Counted from the stretch's first letter, positions 9,948 through 21,683 are shown. The stretch is 42,003 nt of DNA from Pandoraea cepalis (GCF_902459665.1 NZ_CABPSL010000029.1:1-42003); one strand, 5' to 3'. Notes: generated by a model not told the origin, from the sequence alone. Made by a program: numbers and translations.

Positions 9948-12338
9948 ATGACTAACGCAGCACACGACGGCGCCTACGTGGTGCCGTTTGAGCATCTGCG
10001 CATGACCGACGTCGAGTCGGTCGGCGGCAAGAATGCATCGCTTGGCGAAATGATCAGCCAACTGGCCGGCGCCGGCGTGCGCGTGCCGGGTGGTTTCGCC
10101 ACGACGGCCTACGCCTTCCGCGAATTCCTCCATCACAACAACCTGACCGAGCGTGTCGCCCAGCGCCTCGAGGGTTTGGATGTGGATGATGTCAAGGCGC
10201 TCGCGCAAGCCGGTGCCGAAATCCGTCAATGGATCGTCGACGCCCCGCTGCAGCCGCAGCTCGAGAAGGATATCCGCGAGCAGTTCGCCCGTATCACGGC
10301 CGATCAGCCGGACGCATCGTTCGCCGTGCGCTCCTCGGCTACCGCGGAAGACTTGCCCGACGCATCGTTCGCCGGTCAGCAGGAAAGCTATCTGAACGTC
10401 GTCGGCATCGAAGACGTGCTCGATCGCATGAAGCACGTGTTCGCGTCGCTGTACAACGACCGGGCCATTTCGTACCGCGTTCACAAGGGCTTCACGCACG
10501 CTGAAGTGGCGTTGTCGGCCGGCGTGCAGCGTATGGTGCGCTCGGACTGCGGCGCGTCGGGCGTGATGTTCACGATCGACACCGAGTCGGGCTTCCAGGA
10601 CGTCGTTTTCATCACGGCCAGCTACGGCCTGGGGGAAACGGTTGTGCAGGGCGCCGTGAACCCGGACGAGTTCTACGTCTTCAAGCCGACGCTCAAGGCC
10701 GGCAAGTACCCGATCATTCGCCGCACGCTCGGCTCGAAGCTGCTCAAGATGGAATTCACGCAACCGGGCGAGCCGGGCCGCGTGAAGACCATCGACGTGC
10801 CGATGGAACTGCGCAACCGTTACTCGATCACCGACGACGATTGCGTCGAGCTGGCCAAGTTCGCGCTGATCATTGAGAAGCACTACGGCCGTCCGATGGA
10901 CATCGAGTGGGGCAAGGACGGTAAGGACGGCAAGATCTACATTCTGCAGGCACGTCCGGAAACCGTGAAGAGCCAGGCGATCGGCAAGGTCGAGCAGCGC
11001 TTCAAGCTCAAGGGCGAGGCGCCGGTATTGGCCACGGGCCGTGCCATCGGCCAGAAGATCGGTGCAGGCGCAGTGCGCGTGATCATGGACCCGAGCGAGA
11101 TGGAACGCGTGCAGCCGGGCGACGTGTTGGTAGCCGACATGACCGACCCGAACTGGGAGCCGGTGATGAAGCGTGCCGCCGCCATCGTGACGAACCGCGG
11201 CGGCCGTACCTGCCACGCGGCGATCATCGCGCGCGAACTGGGTGTGCCGGCCGTCGTGGGTTGCGGCGACGCCACCGACGTGCTCAAGGATGGCGCGCTC
11301 GTGACCGTCTCGTGCGCCGAGGGCGACGAAGGCAAGATTTACGACGGGCTGCTCGAAACCGAAATCACCGAGATCCACCGCGGCGAAATGCCGAAGATCC
11401 CGGTGAAGATCATGATGAACGTGGGCAACCCGCAACTCGCCTTCGACTTCGCGCAACTGCCGAACGAAGGCGTGGGTCTGGCGCGTCTGGAATTCATCAT
11501 CAACAACAACATCGGTGTGCACCCGCGCGCGATTCTCGAGTACCCGAACATCGACGCCGACCTGAAGAAAGCGGTCGAATCGGTGGCCCGCGGTCATGCA
11601 TCGCCCCGTGCGTTCTACGTCGACAAGCTGGCCGAAGGGATCGCCACGATTGCCGCCGCCTTCTATCCGAAGAGCGTGATCGTGCGTTTGTCGGACTTCA
11701 AGTCGAACGAGTACAAGAAGCTCATTGGCGGTTCGCGCTACGAGCCGGATGAAGAAAACCCGATGCTGGGCTTCCGTGGCGCGTCGCGTTACATCTCGGA
11801 AGACTTCGCCGAAGCGTTCGAGATGGAGTGCCGTGCGCTCAAGCGCGTGCGCGACGAAATGGGCCTGACCAATGTCGAGATCATGGTGCCGTTCGTGCGT
11901 ACGCTGGGCCAGGCGGAGCGTGTGGTCAACATGCTGGCCGGTTACGGCCTGAAGCGTGGCGAGAACGGTCTGAAGCTGGTGATGATGTGCGAAGTGCCGT
12001 CGAATGCCATTCTGGCCGATGAGTTCCTCGAGTACTTCGACGGATTCTCGATCGGTTCGAACGACCTGACGCAGCTCACGCTGGGTCTGGACCGCGATTC
12101 GGGCATGGAGCTGCTGGCCAAGGACTTCGACGAGCGCGACCCGGCGGTGCGGTTCATGCTCAGTCGTGCGATCAAGGCGTGCCTGTCCAAGGGCAAGTAC
12201 GTCGGCATCTGCGGTCAGGGCCCGTCGGACCATCCGGATCTGGCCGTGTGGCTGGCGAACGAAGGCATTGCATCGATGTCGTTGAACCCGGACACGGTGA
12301 TGGAAACGTGGCAACAACTCGCCAAACTGGCGAAGTAA
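9948..12338 (+). CDS. ppsA: Phosphoenolpyruvate synthase (pyruvate, water dikinase)
   Basis: PpsA makes PEP from pyruvate and ATP, releasing AMP and phosphate, for gluconeogenesis. The 796-residue length fits the family. The N-terminal ATP-binding domain has [12 protein letters not shown] and the arginine-containing [20 protein letters not shown]. The swivelling phospho-His domain has [14 protein letters not shown] at about residue 420, preceded by the target of PpsR regulation. The C-terminal TIM barrel has the conserved [15 protein letters not shown] and the catalytic Cys in [11 protein letters not shown]. The ATG at 9948 is chosen because the conserved N-terminus begins there; the frame is open further upstream through the promoter. 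Confidence 0.97.
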   Translation: MTNAAHDGAYVVPFEHLRMTDVESVGGKNASLGEMISQLAGAGVRVPGGFATTAYAFREFLHHNNLTERVAQRLEGLDVDDVKALAQAGAEIRQWIVDAPLQPQLEKDIREQFARITADQPDASFAVRSSATAEDLPDASFAGQQESYLNVVGIEDVLDRMKHVFASLYNDRAISYRVHKGFTHAEVALSAGVQRMVRSDCGASGVMFTIDTESGFQDVVFITASYGLGETVVQGAVNPDEFYVFKPTLKAGKYPIIRRTLGSKLLKMEFTQPGEPGRVKTIDVPMELRNRYSITDDDCVELAKFALIIEKHYGRPMDIEWGKDGKDGKIYILQARPETVKSQAIGKVEQRFKLKGEAPVLATGRAIGQKIGAGAVRVIMDPSEMERVQPGDVLVADMTDPNWEPVMKRAAAIVTNRGGRTCHAAIIARELGVPAVVGCGDATDVLKDGALVTVSCAEGDEGKIYDGLLETEITEIHRGEMPKIPVKIMMNVGNPQLAFDFAQLPNEGVGLARLEFIINNNIGVHPRAILEYPNIDADLKKAVESVARGHASPRAFYVDKLAEGIATIAAAFYPKSVIVRLSDFKSNEYKKLIGGSRYEPDEENPMLGFRGASRYISEDFAEAFEMECRALKRVRDEMGLTNVEIMVPFVRTLGQAERVVNMLAGYGLKRGENGLKLVMMCEVPSNAILADEFLEYFDGFSIGSNDLTQLTLGLDRDSGMELLAKDFDERDPAVRFMLSRAIKACLSKGKYVGICGQGPSDHPDLAVWLANEGIASMSLNPDTVMETWQQLAKLAK

Positions 12339-12376
12339 CCGTCGCCGACGGTCACGATAGCGACCTCGGTTAGGAC

Positions 12377-12400
12377 GCGTCCGAGTGGCACCTCGGACGC
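12377..12400 (+). other. Hairpin downstream of ppsA without a U-run
   Basis: GCGTCCGAG (12377-12385) pairs perfectly with CTCGGACGC (12392-12400) around a 6-base loop. No U-run follows, so it is unlikely to terminate transcription alone. It may protect the ppsA message 3' end, ahead of the strong terminator 60 bases on. Confidence 0.4.
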
Positions 12401-12459
12401 TGCCGAAAGGCTGACTCATCCCTTGGGATGCGCGCGCTGATCGGTGGGTTTCGTGCTAT

Positions 12460-12488
12460 AAACCCCGGTATCACACCGGGGTTTTTTT
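12460..12488 (+). terminator. Intrinsic terminator after ppsA
   Basis: A 10-bp perfect stem (12460-12469 with 12475-12484, AAACCCCGGT and its complement) with a 5-base loop runs into a run of seven Ts at 12482-12488. It ends 16 bases before the nfeD start, so nfeD must have a promoter inside or after it, or rely on read-through. Confidence 0.85.
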
Positions 12489-12504
12489 GTGTCTGGGAGT
12501 TGCA

Positions 12505-12939
12505 ATGGAACAGGCTTGGCTGTGGTTCGGCATTGCCGGATTGACCGTGGTGCTGGAGCTGGCAAGTGGTACGTTCTATCTCCTGATGGTGGCGCTCGGC
12601 ATGACGGCCGGTGGTATTGCGGCGCTGTTGCGTATCGACTGGCCATTGCAGTGGGTGGCAGCGGCGGCGGTCGCGGGCGTGGCGGTCTGGATTCTGCGCC
12701 GCAGCCGCTTCGGTCAGCGGCGCATCAAGGTCGACGCGACGGCCGACCCCAATACCAACCTCGATATCGGGCAGCGTCTGCGCGTGGATGTCTGGGGCCC
12801 TGACGGTCAGGCGCGGGCGATGTATCGCGGTGCCGAATGGGACGTCGAGCTTTTGCCCGGCGAGTTGCCCAGCGCAGGATGGTTCGTCATTTGCGAGGTT
12901 CGCGGCAGCCGGCTGTACGTCGCGCACGTGACGGCATAG
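12505..12939 (+). CDS. NfeD-like membrane protein
   Basis: This 144-residue protein has two or three N-terminal membrane segments (about residues 5-25, 28-48, 53-70), then a soluble OB-fold domain beginning near VDATADPNTNLDIGQRLRV and ending VRGSRLYVAHV. This is the short NfeD form (NfeD1b-type), which lacks the protease domain. Such proteins are partners of SPFH/stomatin proteins, and a stomatin-like gene follows after 138 bases, which supports the call. It probably helps organise membrane microdomains or membrane protein quality control. The start at 12505 is preceded by GGGAG. Confidence 0.85.
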   Translation: MEQAWLWFGIAGLTVVLELASGTFYLLMVALGMTAGGIAALLRIDWPLQWVAAAAVAGVAVWILRRSRFGQRRIKVDATADPNTNLDIGQRLRVDVWGPDGQARAMYRGAEWDVELLPGELPSAGWFVICEVRGSRLYVAHVTA

Positions 12940-13077
12940 TCGCCGGGATCGGCGCGCAAACGCGCGTCTCGCTTTCGCTTCGGCGTCGTCGCATGGCATG
13001 CATCGCATCGTATCGCCCGTGGTCGCGGGCGACGGGGAATTCGCCCGCCGTCATGGCAGGCGCTTCAAGGGGGGAAC

Positions 13078-14064
13078 ATGTTTTCCAACGTCGCGTTTAT
13101 TCTCTTCATCATCGCCGTGATCGTTGCGGCACGCTCGATCAAGATCGTGCCGCAGCAGCACGCCTGGGTGGTCGAGCGTCTCGGCAAGTATCACGCGACG
13201 CTCACACCGGGACTGTCCATCGTCGTGCCATTCGTGGATCGCGTGGCATACAAACATATGCTCAAGGAAGTGCCGCTCGACGTGCCGAGCCAGGTCTGTA
13301 TCACGAAGGACAACACGCAGTTGCAGGTCGACGGAATTCTGTACTTCCAGGTCACGGATCCCATGAAGGCGTCGTATGGGTCGAGCAACTTCATCGTCGC
13401 CATTACGCAACTGGCGCAAACGACGCTGCGTAGCGTGGTCGGCAAGCTCGAACTCGACAAGACGTTCGAGGAGCGCGAATTCATCAACCACAGTGTGGTG
13501 AATGCCCTCGACGAGGCGGCGTCGAACTGGGGCGTGAAGGTCTTGCGCTATGAAATCAAGGACCTCACGCCGCCGAAGGAGATTCTGCATGCGATGCAGG
13601 CGCAGATCACGGCCGAGCGCGAAAAGCGCGCGTTGATCGCGGCGTCGGAAGGCAAGAAGCAGGAACAGATCAACCTGGCGTCGGGTGCGAGGGAGGCGGC
13701 GATTCAGAAGTCGGAAGGGGAGCGTCAGGCCGCGATCAACCAGGCGCAAGGTCAGGCCTCGGCCATTCTGGCGGTGGCGGAAGCCAACGCCGAGGCCATC
13801 CACAAGGTTGCGACGGCCATTCAGACGCAGGGCGGCATGGAAGCGGTCAACCTGAAGGTCGCGGAGCAGTACGTGGAAGCGTTCAGCAAGATCGCCCGAA
13901 CCAATAACACCTTGATCGTGCCGGGGAATCTGACGGACATGAGCAGCATGATCGCCTCGGCGCTCAAGATTGTGCGTGGTACTGAAGGCGGTTCGACGGC
14001 GGGTGGGTCGACGGCGAGCGGTGACGATGTGGGGGGCTTCGGCCATTCGGGGGCACGACGTTAG
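13078..14064 (+). CDS. SPFH/stomatin-like membrane protein (QmcA type)
   Basis: The 328-residue protein has one N-terminal membrane anchor (about residues 2-20), then the SPFH/Band 7 domain with the paraslipin signatures KIVPQQHAWVVERLGKY, PGLSIVVPFVDRV and DITKDNTQ-like VCITKDNTQLQVDG. A long Ala/Glu/Gln-rich helix (about residues 190-260) should drive oligomerisation, and the tail is Gly/Ser-rich and disordered. Paired with the NfeD-like gene upstream, it resembles E. coli qmcA-ybbK. These proteins form oligomeric membrane scaffolds and often modulate FtsH-type proteases. A strong AAGGGGGG ribosome site precedes the ATG. Confidence 0.9.
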   Translation: MFSNVAFILFIIAVIVAARSIKIVPQQHAWVVERLGKYHATLTPGLSIVVPFVDRVAYKHMLKEVPLDVPSQVCITKDNTQLQVDGILYFQVTDPMKASYGSSNFIVAITQLAQTTLRSVVGKLELDKTFEEREFINHSVVNALDEAASNWGVKVLRYEIKDLTPPKEILHAMQAQITAEREKRALIAASEGKKQEQINLASGAREAAIQKSEGERQAAINQAQGQASAILAVAEANAEAIHKVATAIQTQGGMEAVNLKVAEQYVEAFSKIARTNNTLIVPGNLTDMSSMIASALKIVRGTEGGSTAGGSTASGDDVGGFGHSGARR

Positions 14065-14080
14065 TCCGGCCGCGCAAAGA

Positions 14081-14143
14081 AAAACGGCCCGCGCTGAACT
14101 GAACCGCCCAACGTCTGGGGTTCAGTGCAATGCGGGCCGTTTT
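14081..14143. terminator. Long bidirectional terminator between the stomatin gene and smpB
   Basis: AAAACGGCCCGC (14081-14092) pairs with GCGGGCCGTTTT (14132-14143), with an inner CTGAAC/GTTCAG pairing that shortens the loop. The A-rich left arm and T-rich right arm let it serve both converging genes. Confidence 0.8.
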
Positions 14144-14210
14144 CGCTGGGTAGCGGGCGGAAGCGGTGGCCTGCCTCGATGCACACGCCCCCTGATGCAG
14201 CGCCTTACGT

Positions 14211-14657
14211 TTACGTCGGCGTGCGCATCAGGCGCGCTCGCTCGCGTTCCCAGTCTCGCGCCTTTTCCGTCTCCCGCTTATCGTGCAGCTTCTTGCCCTT
14301 GGCCAGCCCTATCTCGCATTTCACGAGGCCTTTGCTGTAGTGCAGGTTCAGCGGTACGAGCGTGTAGCCGCGTTGCTCCACCTTGCCGATGAGCTTCTTG
14401 ATTTCGTCGGCCTTGAGCAAGAGCTTCCGGGTGCGCACGGGGTCGGGGTTGATGTGCGTCGATGCGGATTGCAGCGGGCTGATGTGTGTGCCGATCAGAA
14501 AGATCTCGCCATGCTTGATGACGACATAGCCTTCTTTGATCTGCGCCCGCCCGGCGCGAATGGCCTTGACTTCCCACCCTTCGAGCGCGATCCCGGCTTC
14601 GTATCGCTCCTCGATGAAGTAATCGAAGAAGGCCTTCTTGTTGTCGATGATGCTCAT
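14211..14657 (-). CDS. smpB: SsrA-binding protein SmpB
   Basis: SmpB binds tmRNA and brings it to stalled ribosomes for trans-translation. The 148-residue protein has the standard [19 protein letters not shown] start, the [20 protein letters not shown] core beta-barrel, the [19 protein letters not shown] segment, and a basic C-terminal tail ending near [14 protein letters not shown], which folds into a helix on the ribosome. It is divergent from ratA, as in E. coli and relatives. No ssrA (tmRNA) gene is seen in this window. Confidence 0.96.
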   Translation of the reverse strand: MSIIDNKKAFFDYFIEERYEAGIALEGWEVKAIRAGRAQIKEGYVVIKHGEIFLIGTHISPLQSASTHINPDPVRTRKLLLKADEIKKLIGKVEQRGYTLVPLNLHYSKGLVKCEIGLAKGKKLHDKRETEKARDWERERARLMRTPT

Positions 14658-14814
14658 GGATCCTTGGCGGGTAACTTGGTCGGACCCGGTGAGTCGGGCT
14701 CGGGTAAAATACCGATTTTAACAAAGAGTCTCGGCAACAGGCGGCTTGCGTCGCGCGCGTATCGATACGACCTCGATGGCCGACGCGTCCTGCATGCACC
14801 TCGACCGACAGACG

Positions 14815-15249
14815 ATGGCCGAAGTCAGTAAAACCGTTCTCGTGCATTTCTCCGCTGAGCAAATGTACGACCTGGTGACCAATGTCGCCGATTACCCCAA
14901 ATTCCTGCCCTGGTGCGGTGGTGTCGATATTCGGCACCAGGACGAGCACAGCATGGAGGCGTCGCTGATCATCGACTTCAAAGGGCTGAAGCACTCGTTC
15001 GCGACGCGCAATCTCCAGGAGCGCCCGCATTCCATTCAGATGACCTTCGTCGAAGGGCCTTTCAAACGTTTTCACGGCACCTGGAAGTTCACGCCGCTGC
15101 GCGAGAACGCTTGCAAGATCGAGTTCGGCCTTCACTACGAATTTGCGAGTTTTCTGCTCGAGAAGGTGATCGGCCCGGTATTCAGCCACATCGCCAATAC
15201 GTTCGTCGACGCCTTTGTCAAACGTGCGGAGACCGTTTATGCCGGGTGA
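14815..15249 (+). CDS. ratA: RatA/COQ10-family START-domain protein
   Basis: This 144-residue protein is a single START/polyketide-cyclase-like domain beginning VSKTVLVHFSAEQMYDLVTNVADYPKFLPWCGG, a run typical of RatA. In E. coli RatA was reported to block 70S assembly, but the family is also close to ubiquinone-binding COQ10, so the cellular role is uncertain. The ATG at 14815 fits the family start; the frame is open back to 14746 but that would add unrelated residues. It overlaps ratB by 11 bases. A TAAAAT element at 14705-14710 could be its -10 box. Confidence 0.88.
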   Translation: MAEVSKTVLVHFSAEQMYDLVTNVADYPKFLPWCGGVDIRHQDEHSMEASLIIDFKGLKHSFATRNLQERPHSIQMTFVEGPFKRFHGTWKFTPLRENACKIEFGLHYEFASFLLEKVIGPVFSHIANTFVDAFVKRAETVYAG

Positions 15250-15574
15250 GGTGAATGTCGAGGTTTGCTACGCATTGCCCGCCGAGCAGACGATCGTTGC
15301 GCTGACGTTGCCGCAAGGCGCCACAATGCGCGAGGCGATCGAGCGCAGCGGGCTGCTGCAGCGGTTTCCGGAGTTGGACATGTCGCGCATGAAAGCCGGC
15401 GTTTTCGGTAAGCTGCGCGCGCTTGACGCCGCCGTGGAGGACGGGGATCGCATCGAAATCTACCGGGCGTTGAAGGCCGATCCCAAGCTCGCACGTCAGC
15501 GACGCGTGGAAAAGGTACGCAACGAAGGCAGCCGAGAAGGGCAGAAATGGCTCGGTAGCCGGCGCGGCAGTTGA
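15239..15574 (+). CDS. ratB: RnfH/RatB family ubiquitin-like protein
   Basis: The 111-residue product is a UPF0125/RnfH-type beta-grasp protein with the family pattern VEVCYALPAEQTIVALTLP, LDMSRMKAGVFGKL and the ending GDRIEIYRALKADPKLARQRR. Its function is not established; it is always found next to ratA. The ATG at 15239 lies inside the ratA 3' end, implying coupled translation. The basic C-terminal tail (residues about 85-111) is probably unstructured. Confidence 0.85.
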   Translation: MPGEVNVEVCYALPAEQTIVALTLPQGATMREAIERSGLLQRFPELDMSRMKAGVFGKLRALDAAVEDGDRIEIYRALKADPKLARQRRVEKVRNEGSREGQKWLGSRRGS

Positions 15575-15637
15575 CGTCTGCGGTGTGTGACCCGGTGCCG
15601 CGCTGACCGGCACGCTAACCAAAACGCTCACGTGGGC

Positions 15638-15661
15638 GCTGAGTGGTGCGCTAAGTGGTGC
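15638..15661. repeat. Two-copy 12-base tandem repeat
   Basis: GCTGAGTGGTGC at 15638-15649 is followed directly by GCTAAGTGGTGC at 15650-15661, differing at one base. It lies in the gap between ratB and the converging transporter gene. It is likely a simple slippage repeat. Confidence 0.5.
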
Positions 15662-15712
15662 GCGGGCGGGGGGGGAGCGACTAGCGTCTTTATGCGAATC
15701 ACGGCGTGCGAA

Positions 15713-16642
15713 TCAGTGCGCCGGTTTTCTCGCATGCAATTTTACCGAAGCGCTGACACCCACCAGCAGCAACGCGATGGCGGCGAGTTCCAGCAGGCGT
15801 GGCAAGCGCTGTTCGTAGACAAAGCCGTAAATCAGCGCGAAGAGCGTTTCAAACACGATCATCTGTCCCGACAGGGTGAGCGGCAGTCGTCGGCTTGCCG
15901 CATTCCAGAACGCATTGCCAATGGTCGATGCGCCCACCGCCACGGCGATGTTGACGATCAGAAACATCTGCCAGTCGCGCGGCGCGTCGAGCACGACCGG
16001 GTGAGGGAGCCACACGGCCGGAATCGCCAGCATGAGCGCGAGCACGCCCGTGGCGACGCCCGTCAGCAGCGACCATTCCTGACTCGTGAAGTGTCCGAAT
16101 CGCGCCAGATAGCGGGCGTTGGCCACCGCATACCATGTCCAACTCACGAGCGCGCCGACTGCGCAGCCAATGCCGGCGAGGGTGAGCCGCCAGTCTCCGC
16201 CGCTTGCCGAGGCGTGGGCGAACACGTCGACGTTGATGCAGACGATGCCCGCCGCGACCAGTACTAGGGGCCCCGCCAGCCGCGACAGGGGGAGGGCGCC
16301 GTGGTCACGGCTGCCGACCAGTGTGACCGTTACGGGCAGCACCCCTACGATCAACGAGGCCGGCGCAATCCCCGCCATCTGGACCGCGCCCGCGAGAAAC
16401 AGGTAGTAGATGAGATTGCCGACAAGACTCAGCCGGAACAGCGCCCGCCAGTCACTGCCAGTGACGGTATGCCGTAGACGCGCCCAGAGGGGAGCGAGCA
16501 GCACGGCGGATACCAGTCCGTACAGGACGTAACGGGCGGCCGACAGTTCCAGCGGCGAGAACCCGGGCAGCAGGCGAGGGGCCAGGAAGACCAGGCCCCA
16601 CAAGGCGCCCGCAGCCAGTCCGAAAGAAATGCCTTGCCCCAT
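15713..16642 (-). CDS. EamA/DMT-superfamily transporter
   Basis: This 309-residue inner-membrane protein has about ten hydrophobic segments arranged as two EamA repeats, the first starting ISFGLAAGALWGLVFLAPRLL. Members export amino acids, metabolites or drugs; the substrate cannot be read from the sequence. I place the start at 16642 (MGQGISFG), where the first membrane helix begins. The frame is open to 16954 but that would run through the guaB promoter and add residues with no membrane character. It faces away from guaB. Confidence 0.85.
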   Translation of the reverse strand: MGQGISFGLAAGALWGLVFLAPRLLPGFSPLELSAARYVLYGLVSAVLLAPLWARLRHTVTGSDWRALFRLSLVGNLIYYLFLAGAVQMAGIAPASLIVGVLPVTVTLVGSRDHGALPLSRLAGPLVLVAAGIVCINVDVFAHASASGGDWRLTLAGIGCAVGALVSWTWYAVANARYLARFGHFTSQEWSLLTGVATGVLALMLAIPAVWLPHPVVLDAPRDWQMFLIVNIAVAVGASTIGNAFWNAASRRLPLTLSGQMIVFETLFALIYGFVYEQRLPRLLELAAIALLLVGVSASVKLHARKPAH

Positions 16643-16872
16643 GAAATTCGTACCCGTGGTTCGTGTTGGCGAGATGCCGATGATCCGCGCCGGACATCGC
16701 CTCGTTATACCGGCCGGGGCGGAGCAGGAAGGGCCGAAGAATAGCATGGGCCCAGGGCGCCGCTCTTGTGAAATCCGGCAGTCGGCCGGGTTGGCAAATC
16801 GGTCGCCGCGAGGCGCGGATGCGCGTTCGTTCCGGCCCTCGGGGAAAAAGCCCCTTGACATGTGGGGCAGAC

Positions 16873-18389
<1,517 letters not shown>

Positions 18390-18395
18390 TCACCC

Positions 18396-19088
18396 ATGAA
18401 GGCCATGTTGCGTACGGTACTGTTCCTCGATGCGGCGTTGAATCTGGCACTCGGTGTGCTGTTGATCGCGTCGTTCTGGTCATCGCTGTATGCGGCCATT
18501 GAAGTGCCCGCGCCATCGCCCGTGCTGTATGCGCAGGCGCTTGGCGTGGCCTTCGTCGGTGTGGCCTGGCTGCAATGGCACGCCACCGTGAACGGCCAGT
18601 TGACGGCGACCGTCGCGAAAGTGACGGGGCATATCAACTGGGTGATCGGTGCTTTCGTGCTGGGGTGGCTGATTTCCGGCCAGTTGGCGGTGACGGGGGG
18701 CGGCAAGTGGTTGATGCCGGCGCTTGGGGCCGTCTTGCTGGTGGTGGGTGCCATTCTCGTCAAGCTGGCGTCGAGCGTGCGTACGAAAGAGCGCGTGCAG
18801 GCGGCACAGCAGGCGGCCGGTCGCGGGCGTGGCGGGGTCGTGAGCGACACCCGGCGCGACGCACCGTACGATGATCCCGATGCCCGGGCCGGCGACGAAG
18901 CCCGAGGCAAGCGCGCTGAGCCGCGCATGGAGGCGCCTCGCGGCGGCTCCGCTTCCGTCAATACCACGCCGGTCGCGCCTGCGGGCACCACCGGCATTGT
19001 CACACCCGTGCCTTCCGCCACGGCGCCGACGTCCAACGAATCCACTTCCTCCGTACCTCACGATGCACGACAAAATCCTCATTCTTGA
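18396..19088 (+). CDS. Membrane protein of unknown function between guaB and guaA
   Basis: I do not recognise a named family. The 230-residue product has four hydrophobic segments at about residues 7-27, 42-62, 78-98 and 104-124, followed by a roughly 100-residue charged, Gly/Ala/Pro/Ser/Thr-rich tail that looks disordered. It starts 6 bases after guaB and its last 26 bases overlap the guaA start, so it is co-transcribed. The tail length may simply reflect read-through of low-constraint sequence until a stop inside guaA. A link to purine metabolism is only by position. Confidence 0.75.
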   Translation: MKAMLRTVLFLDAALNLALGVLLIASFWSSLYAAIEVPAPSPVLYAQALGVAFVGVAWLQWHATVNGQLTATVAKVTGHINWVIGAFVLGWLISGQLAVTGGGKWLMPALGAVLLVVGAILVKLASSVRTKERVQAAQQAAGRGRGGVVSDTRRDAPYDDPDARAGDEARGKRAEPRMEAPRGGSASVNTTPVAPAGTTGIVTPVPSATAPTSNESTSSVPHDARQNPHS

Positions 19089-20646
19089 CTTCGGTTCGCA
19101 AGTCACCCAGCTCATCGGCCGCCGCGTTCGCGAAGCGCACGTTTACTGCGAGATCCACCCGAACGACGTGTCGGACGAGTTCATTCGTGAATTCAATCCG
19201 AAGGCGATCATTCTGTCGGGTAGCCATGCGAGCACGTATGAGGATCAGGATCTGCGTGCGCCGCAGGCCGTCTGGGATTTGGGCGTGCCGGTGCTGGGCA
19301 TTTGCTACGGCATGTTCGCGATGACGGTTCAGTTGGGCGGTCAGGTCGAGGCTAGCCATCATCGCGAGTTCGGTTACGCCGAAGTGCGCGCGCAGGGCCA
19401 TACGCCGCTGCTCGACGGCATTGAGGATTTCCGTACGGCCGAAGGCCACGGCATGCTGAAGGTGTGGATGAGCCACGGTGACAAGGTCACGCATTTGCCG
19501 CCGGGTTTTGTGCTGATGGCGTCGACGCTGAGCTGCCCGATCGCCGGCATGGCCGACGTGTCGCGTCACTATTACGCGGTGCAGTTCCACCCGGAAGTCA
19601 CGCACACCGTGAAGGGCCGTGAGTTGCTCGAGCGCTTCGTGCTGGAGATTGCCGGGGCGAAGCCGGACTGGATCATGCGCGACCACATCGAGGAAGCCGT
19701 CAAGGCGATCCGCGAGCAGGTGGGCGACGAGGAAGTGATTCTGGGCTTGTCGGGCGGTGTCGATTCGAGCGTTGCGGCGGCGCTGATTCATCGCGCCATT
19801 GGCGACCAACTGACGTGCGTGTTCGTCGATCACGGTCTGCTGCGTTTGAACGAAGGCCAAATGGTGATGGAGATGTTCGAGGGCCGTCTGCACGCGAAGG
19901 TTGTGCACGTGGATGCCGCCGAGCAGTTCATGGGGCATTTGAAGGGCGTGACCGATCCGGAGCAGAAGCGCAAGATCATCGGCCGTGAGTTCGTCGAAGT
20001 GTTCCAGGCGGAAGCGAAGAAGCTGAAGAATGCGAAGTGGCTGGCGCAAGGCACGATCTATCCGGACGTGATCGAGTCGGGCGGTGCGAAGACGAAGAAG
20101 GCGAAGACGATCAAGAGCCACCACAACGTGGGCGGCCTGCCGGAGACGCTGGGTCTGAAGCTGCTGGAGCCGCTGCGTGACCTGTTCAAGGATGAAGTGC
20201 GCGAGTTGGGTGTGGCGCTAGGACTGCCGCACGACATGGTTTATCGTCACCCGTTCCCGGGCCCGGGTCTGGGTGTGCGCATTCTGGGCGAAGTGAAGCG
20301 CGATTACGCCGATCTGCTGCGTCGCGCCGATGCGATCTTCATCGAAGAGCTGCGCAACACGGTCGAGCCGAACAGCGGCAAGACGTGGTATGAGTTGACG
20401 AGCCAGGCCTTCGCGGTGTTCCTGCCGGTCAAGAGTGTGGGCGTGATGGGCGATGGCCGCACGTATGAGTGGGTCGTGGCGCTGCGTGCCGTGCAGACGC
20501 AAGATTTCATGACGGCGCACTGGGCACACCTGCCGCATGACCTGCTCGGCAAGGTGTCGAACCGCATCATTAACGAAGTGCGTGGTTTGAACCGGGTCGT
20601 GTATGACATCTCGGGCAAGCCGCCTGCGACGATCGAGTGGGAGTGA
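19063..20646 (+). CDS. guaA: GMP synthase (glutamine-hydrolysing)
   Basis: GuaA converts XMP to GMP using glutamine and ATP. The 527-residue protein starts [20 protein letters not shown]. The class I amidotransferase domain has the nucleophile in GICYGMF and the His/Glu pair in QFHPEVTHT. The ATP-pyrophosphatase domain has the PP-loop [10 protein letters not shown] near residue 230, and the C-terminal dimerisation domain ends with KPPATIEWE, the standard family end. The ATG at 19063 is inside the end of the preceding membrane-protein gene. Confidence 0.97.
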   Translation: MHDKILILDFGSQVTQLIGRRVREAHVYCEIHPNDVSDEFIREFNPKAIILSGSHASTYEDQDLRAPQAVWDLGVPVLGICYGMFAMTVQLGGQVEASHHREFGYAEVRAQGHTPLLDGIEDFRTAEGHGMLKVWMSHGDKVTHLPPGFVLMASTLSCPIAGMADVSRHYYAVQFHPEVTHTVKGRELLERFVLEIAGAKPDWIMRDHIEEAVKAIREQVGDEEVILGLSGGVDSSVAAALIHRAIGDQLTCVFVDHGLLRLNEGQMVMEMFEGRLHAKVVHVDAAEQFMGHLKGVTDPEQKRKIIGREFVEVFQAEAKKLKNAKWLAQGTIYPDVIESGGAKTKKAKTIKSHHNVGGLPETLGLKLLEPLRDLFKDEVRELGVALGLPHDMVYRHPFPGPGLGVRILGEVKRDYADLLRRADAIFIEELRNTVEPNSGKTWYELTSQAFAVFLPVKSVGVMGDGRTYEWVVALRAVQTQDFMTAHWAHLPHDLLGKVSNRIINEVRGLNRVVYDISGKPPATIEWE

Positions 20647-20693
20647 TTCGGCGTCCGGCACCGGCCGGCATACGTTGGCAGTAAAACATACCT

Positions 20694-20718
20694 AAGCCCG
20701 CGATTCTGCGGGCTTTTT
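20694..20718 (+). terminator. Intrinsic terminator after guaA
   Basis: AAGCCCGC (20694-20701) pairs with GCGGGCTT (20708-20715) around a 6-base loop and runs into Ts to 20718. It ends the guaB-guaA transcript, with the converging phzF-like gene beyond. Confidence 0.85.
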
Positions 20719-20768
20719 CGTATTCTTGTCTGGCAATGGCTGGTGTCCCGGGCATTCACTCACGAACG

Positions 20769-21683
20769 TCAATCATCGCCTTCAAGTTGAAACGATCCCT
20801 CCATGACGCGGACGCATTTCCCGCCAACACGAATCCGTGTCTGCCCGTCATGCAAGTCAATTCTGGCGCTGAGAATGCTGGGTCGGCCCATGTCAACGCC
20901 TTGAGCAACGCATAATGCCAACTCTGGCACCCCGCGCACGTGTGCGATGAGCGCTGCAGTCGCTGCTGTTGCGCTGCCTGTCGCGGGGTCTTCTGTCATG
21001 CGCGGCGTGAACATGCGGGCCTCCAAATCACAGGCGTGCCCCGCTCTCGCATGGTCGACATCGCGCGTATAAGCGTAAATAGAAACAGCTCCGTCGATTG
21101 GCAGAAGGCCTTTGAATGCCACTAGATCAGGTACGCATCGTCTTAGCGCATCGCGTGAAGCAAGTTCGACGACGAGAAACGGGAGGCCAACTGACGCGAC
21201 CTGAGGCGCATGAGCGTCGAACCGAATATCGTCAACGCTGAGTGAGAGGCAAGCCGCCACACGAATTTCGGCGACCTGTGAAAGCTGCGCCAACGGTTCC
21301 GGTGCAATGAGTTCAGCACCAAGAATCGTCGCCCCCTCCTTCAACAGGCTCACCGGAACAAGACCGGCAAGCTCCTCGAAGACGAGTAAGTCCGGCACCT
21401 CCACACCATTTGACGCAGCCTGTGAGGCGAGCACGAATGCAGTGCCGATGTTCGGGTGTCCCGCGAAAGGTATCTCGCGACTTGGCGTGAATATCCTCAC
21501 CCACGCAGTGTTTGAAGCATCGCGGGGAGGCAAGACGAATGTCGTTTCGCTATAAGCGAACTCGCTGGCGATTGCCTGCATCTGACGGGTAGACAAGCCG
21601 GAGGCGTCAAGCACGACGGCGACTGGATTGCCCTTAAATTTCTCGGCTGTGAATACATCGGCGGTGACGTAGCGTCGATTCAT
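20769..21683 (-). CDS. PhzF-family isomerase/epimerase-like protein
   Basis: The 304-residue product belongs to the PhzF/diaminopimelate-epimerase fold family. It has the start VTADVFTAEKFKGNPVAVVLDA, the catalytic Glu in FAYSETTFVLP, the FAGHPNIGTAFVL motif, and the C-terminal DPATGSATAATAAL motif. Family members catalyse isomerisations such as the DHHA step of phenazine synthesis, but most relatives have no known substrate, and no phenazine genes are near. The start at 21683 (MNRRYVTAD) is chosen; in-frame ATG or GTG codons upstream would add up to 20 residues. Monocistronic. Confidence 0.85.
   Translation of the reverse strand: MNRRYVTADVFTAEKFKGNPVAVVLDASGLSTRQMQAIASEFAYSETTFVLPPRDASNTAWVRIFTPSREIPFAGHPNIGTAFVLASQAASNGVEVPDLLVFEELAGLVPVSLLKEGATILGAELIAPEPLAQLSQVAEIRVAACLSLSVDDIRFDAHAPQVASVGLPFLVVELASRDALRRCVPDLVAFKGLLPIDGAVSIYAYTRDVDHARAGHACDLEARMFTPRMTEDPATGSATAATAALIAHVRGVPELALCVAQGVDMGRPSILSARIDLHDGQTRIRVGGKCVRVMEGSFQLEGDD

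Noticed and set aside
9936-12419. 827-codon antisense frame opposite ppsA
   Set aside because: Arg/His/Val-rich shadow composition and full overlap with the clear ppsA gene.
20769-21683. Phenazine biosynthesis from the PhzF-like gene
   Set aside because: No other phenazine genes are near, and most PhzF-family proteins are unrelated to phenazines.
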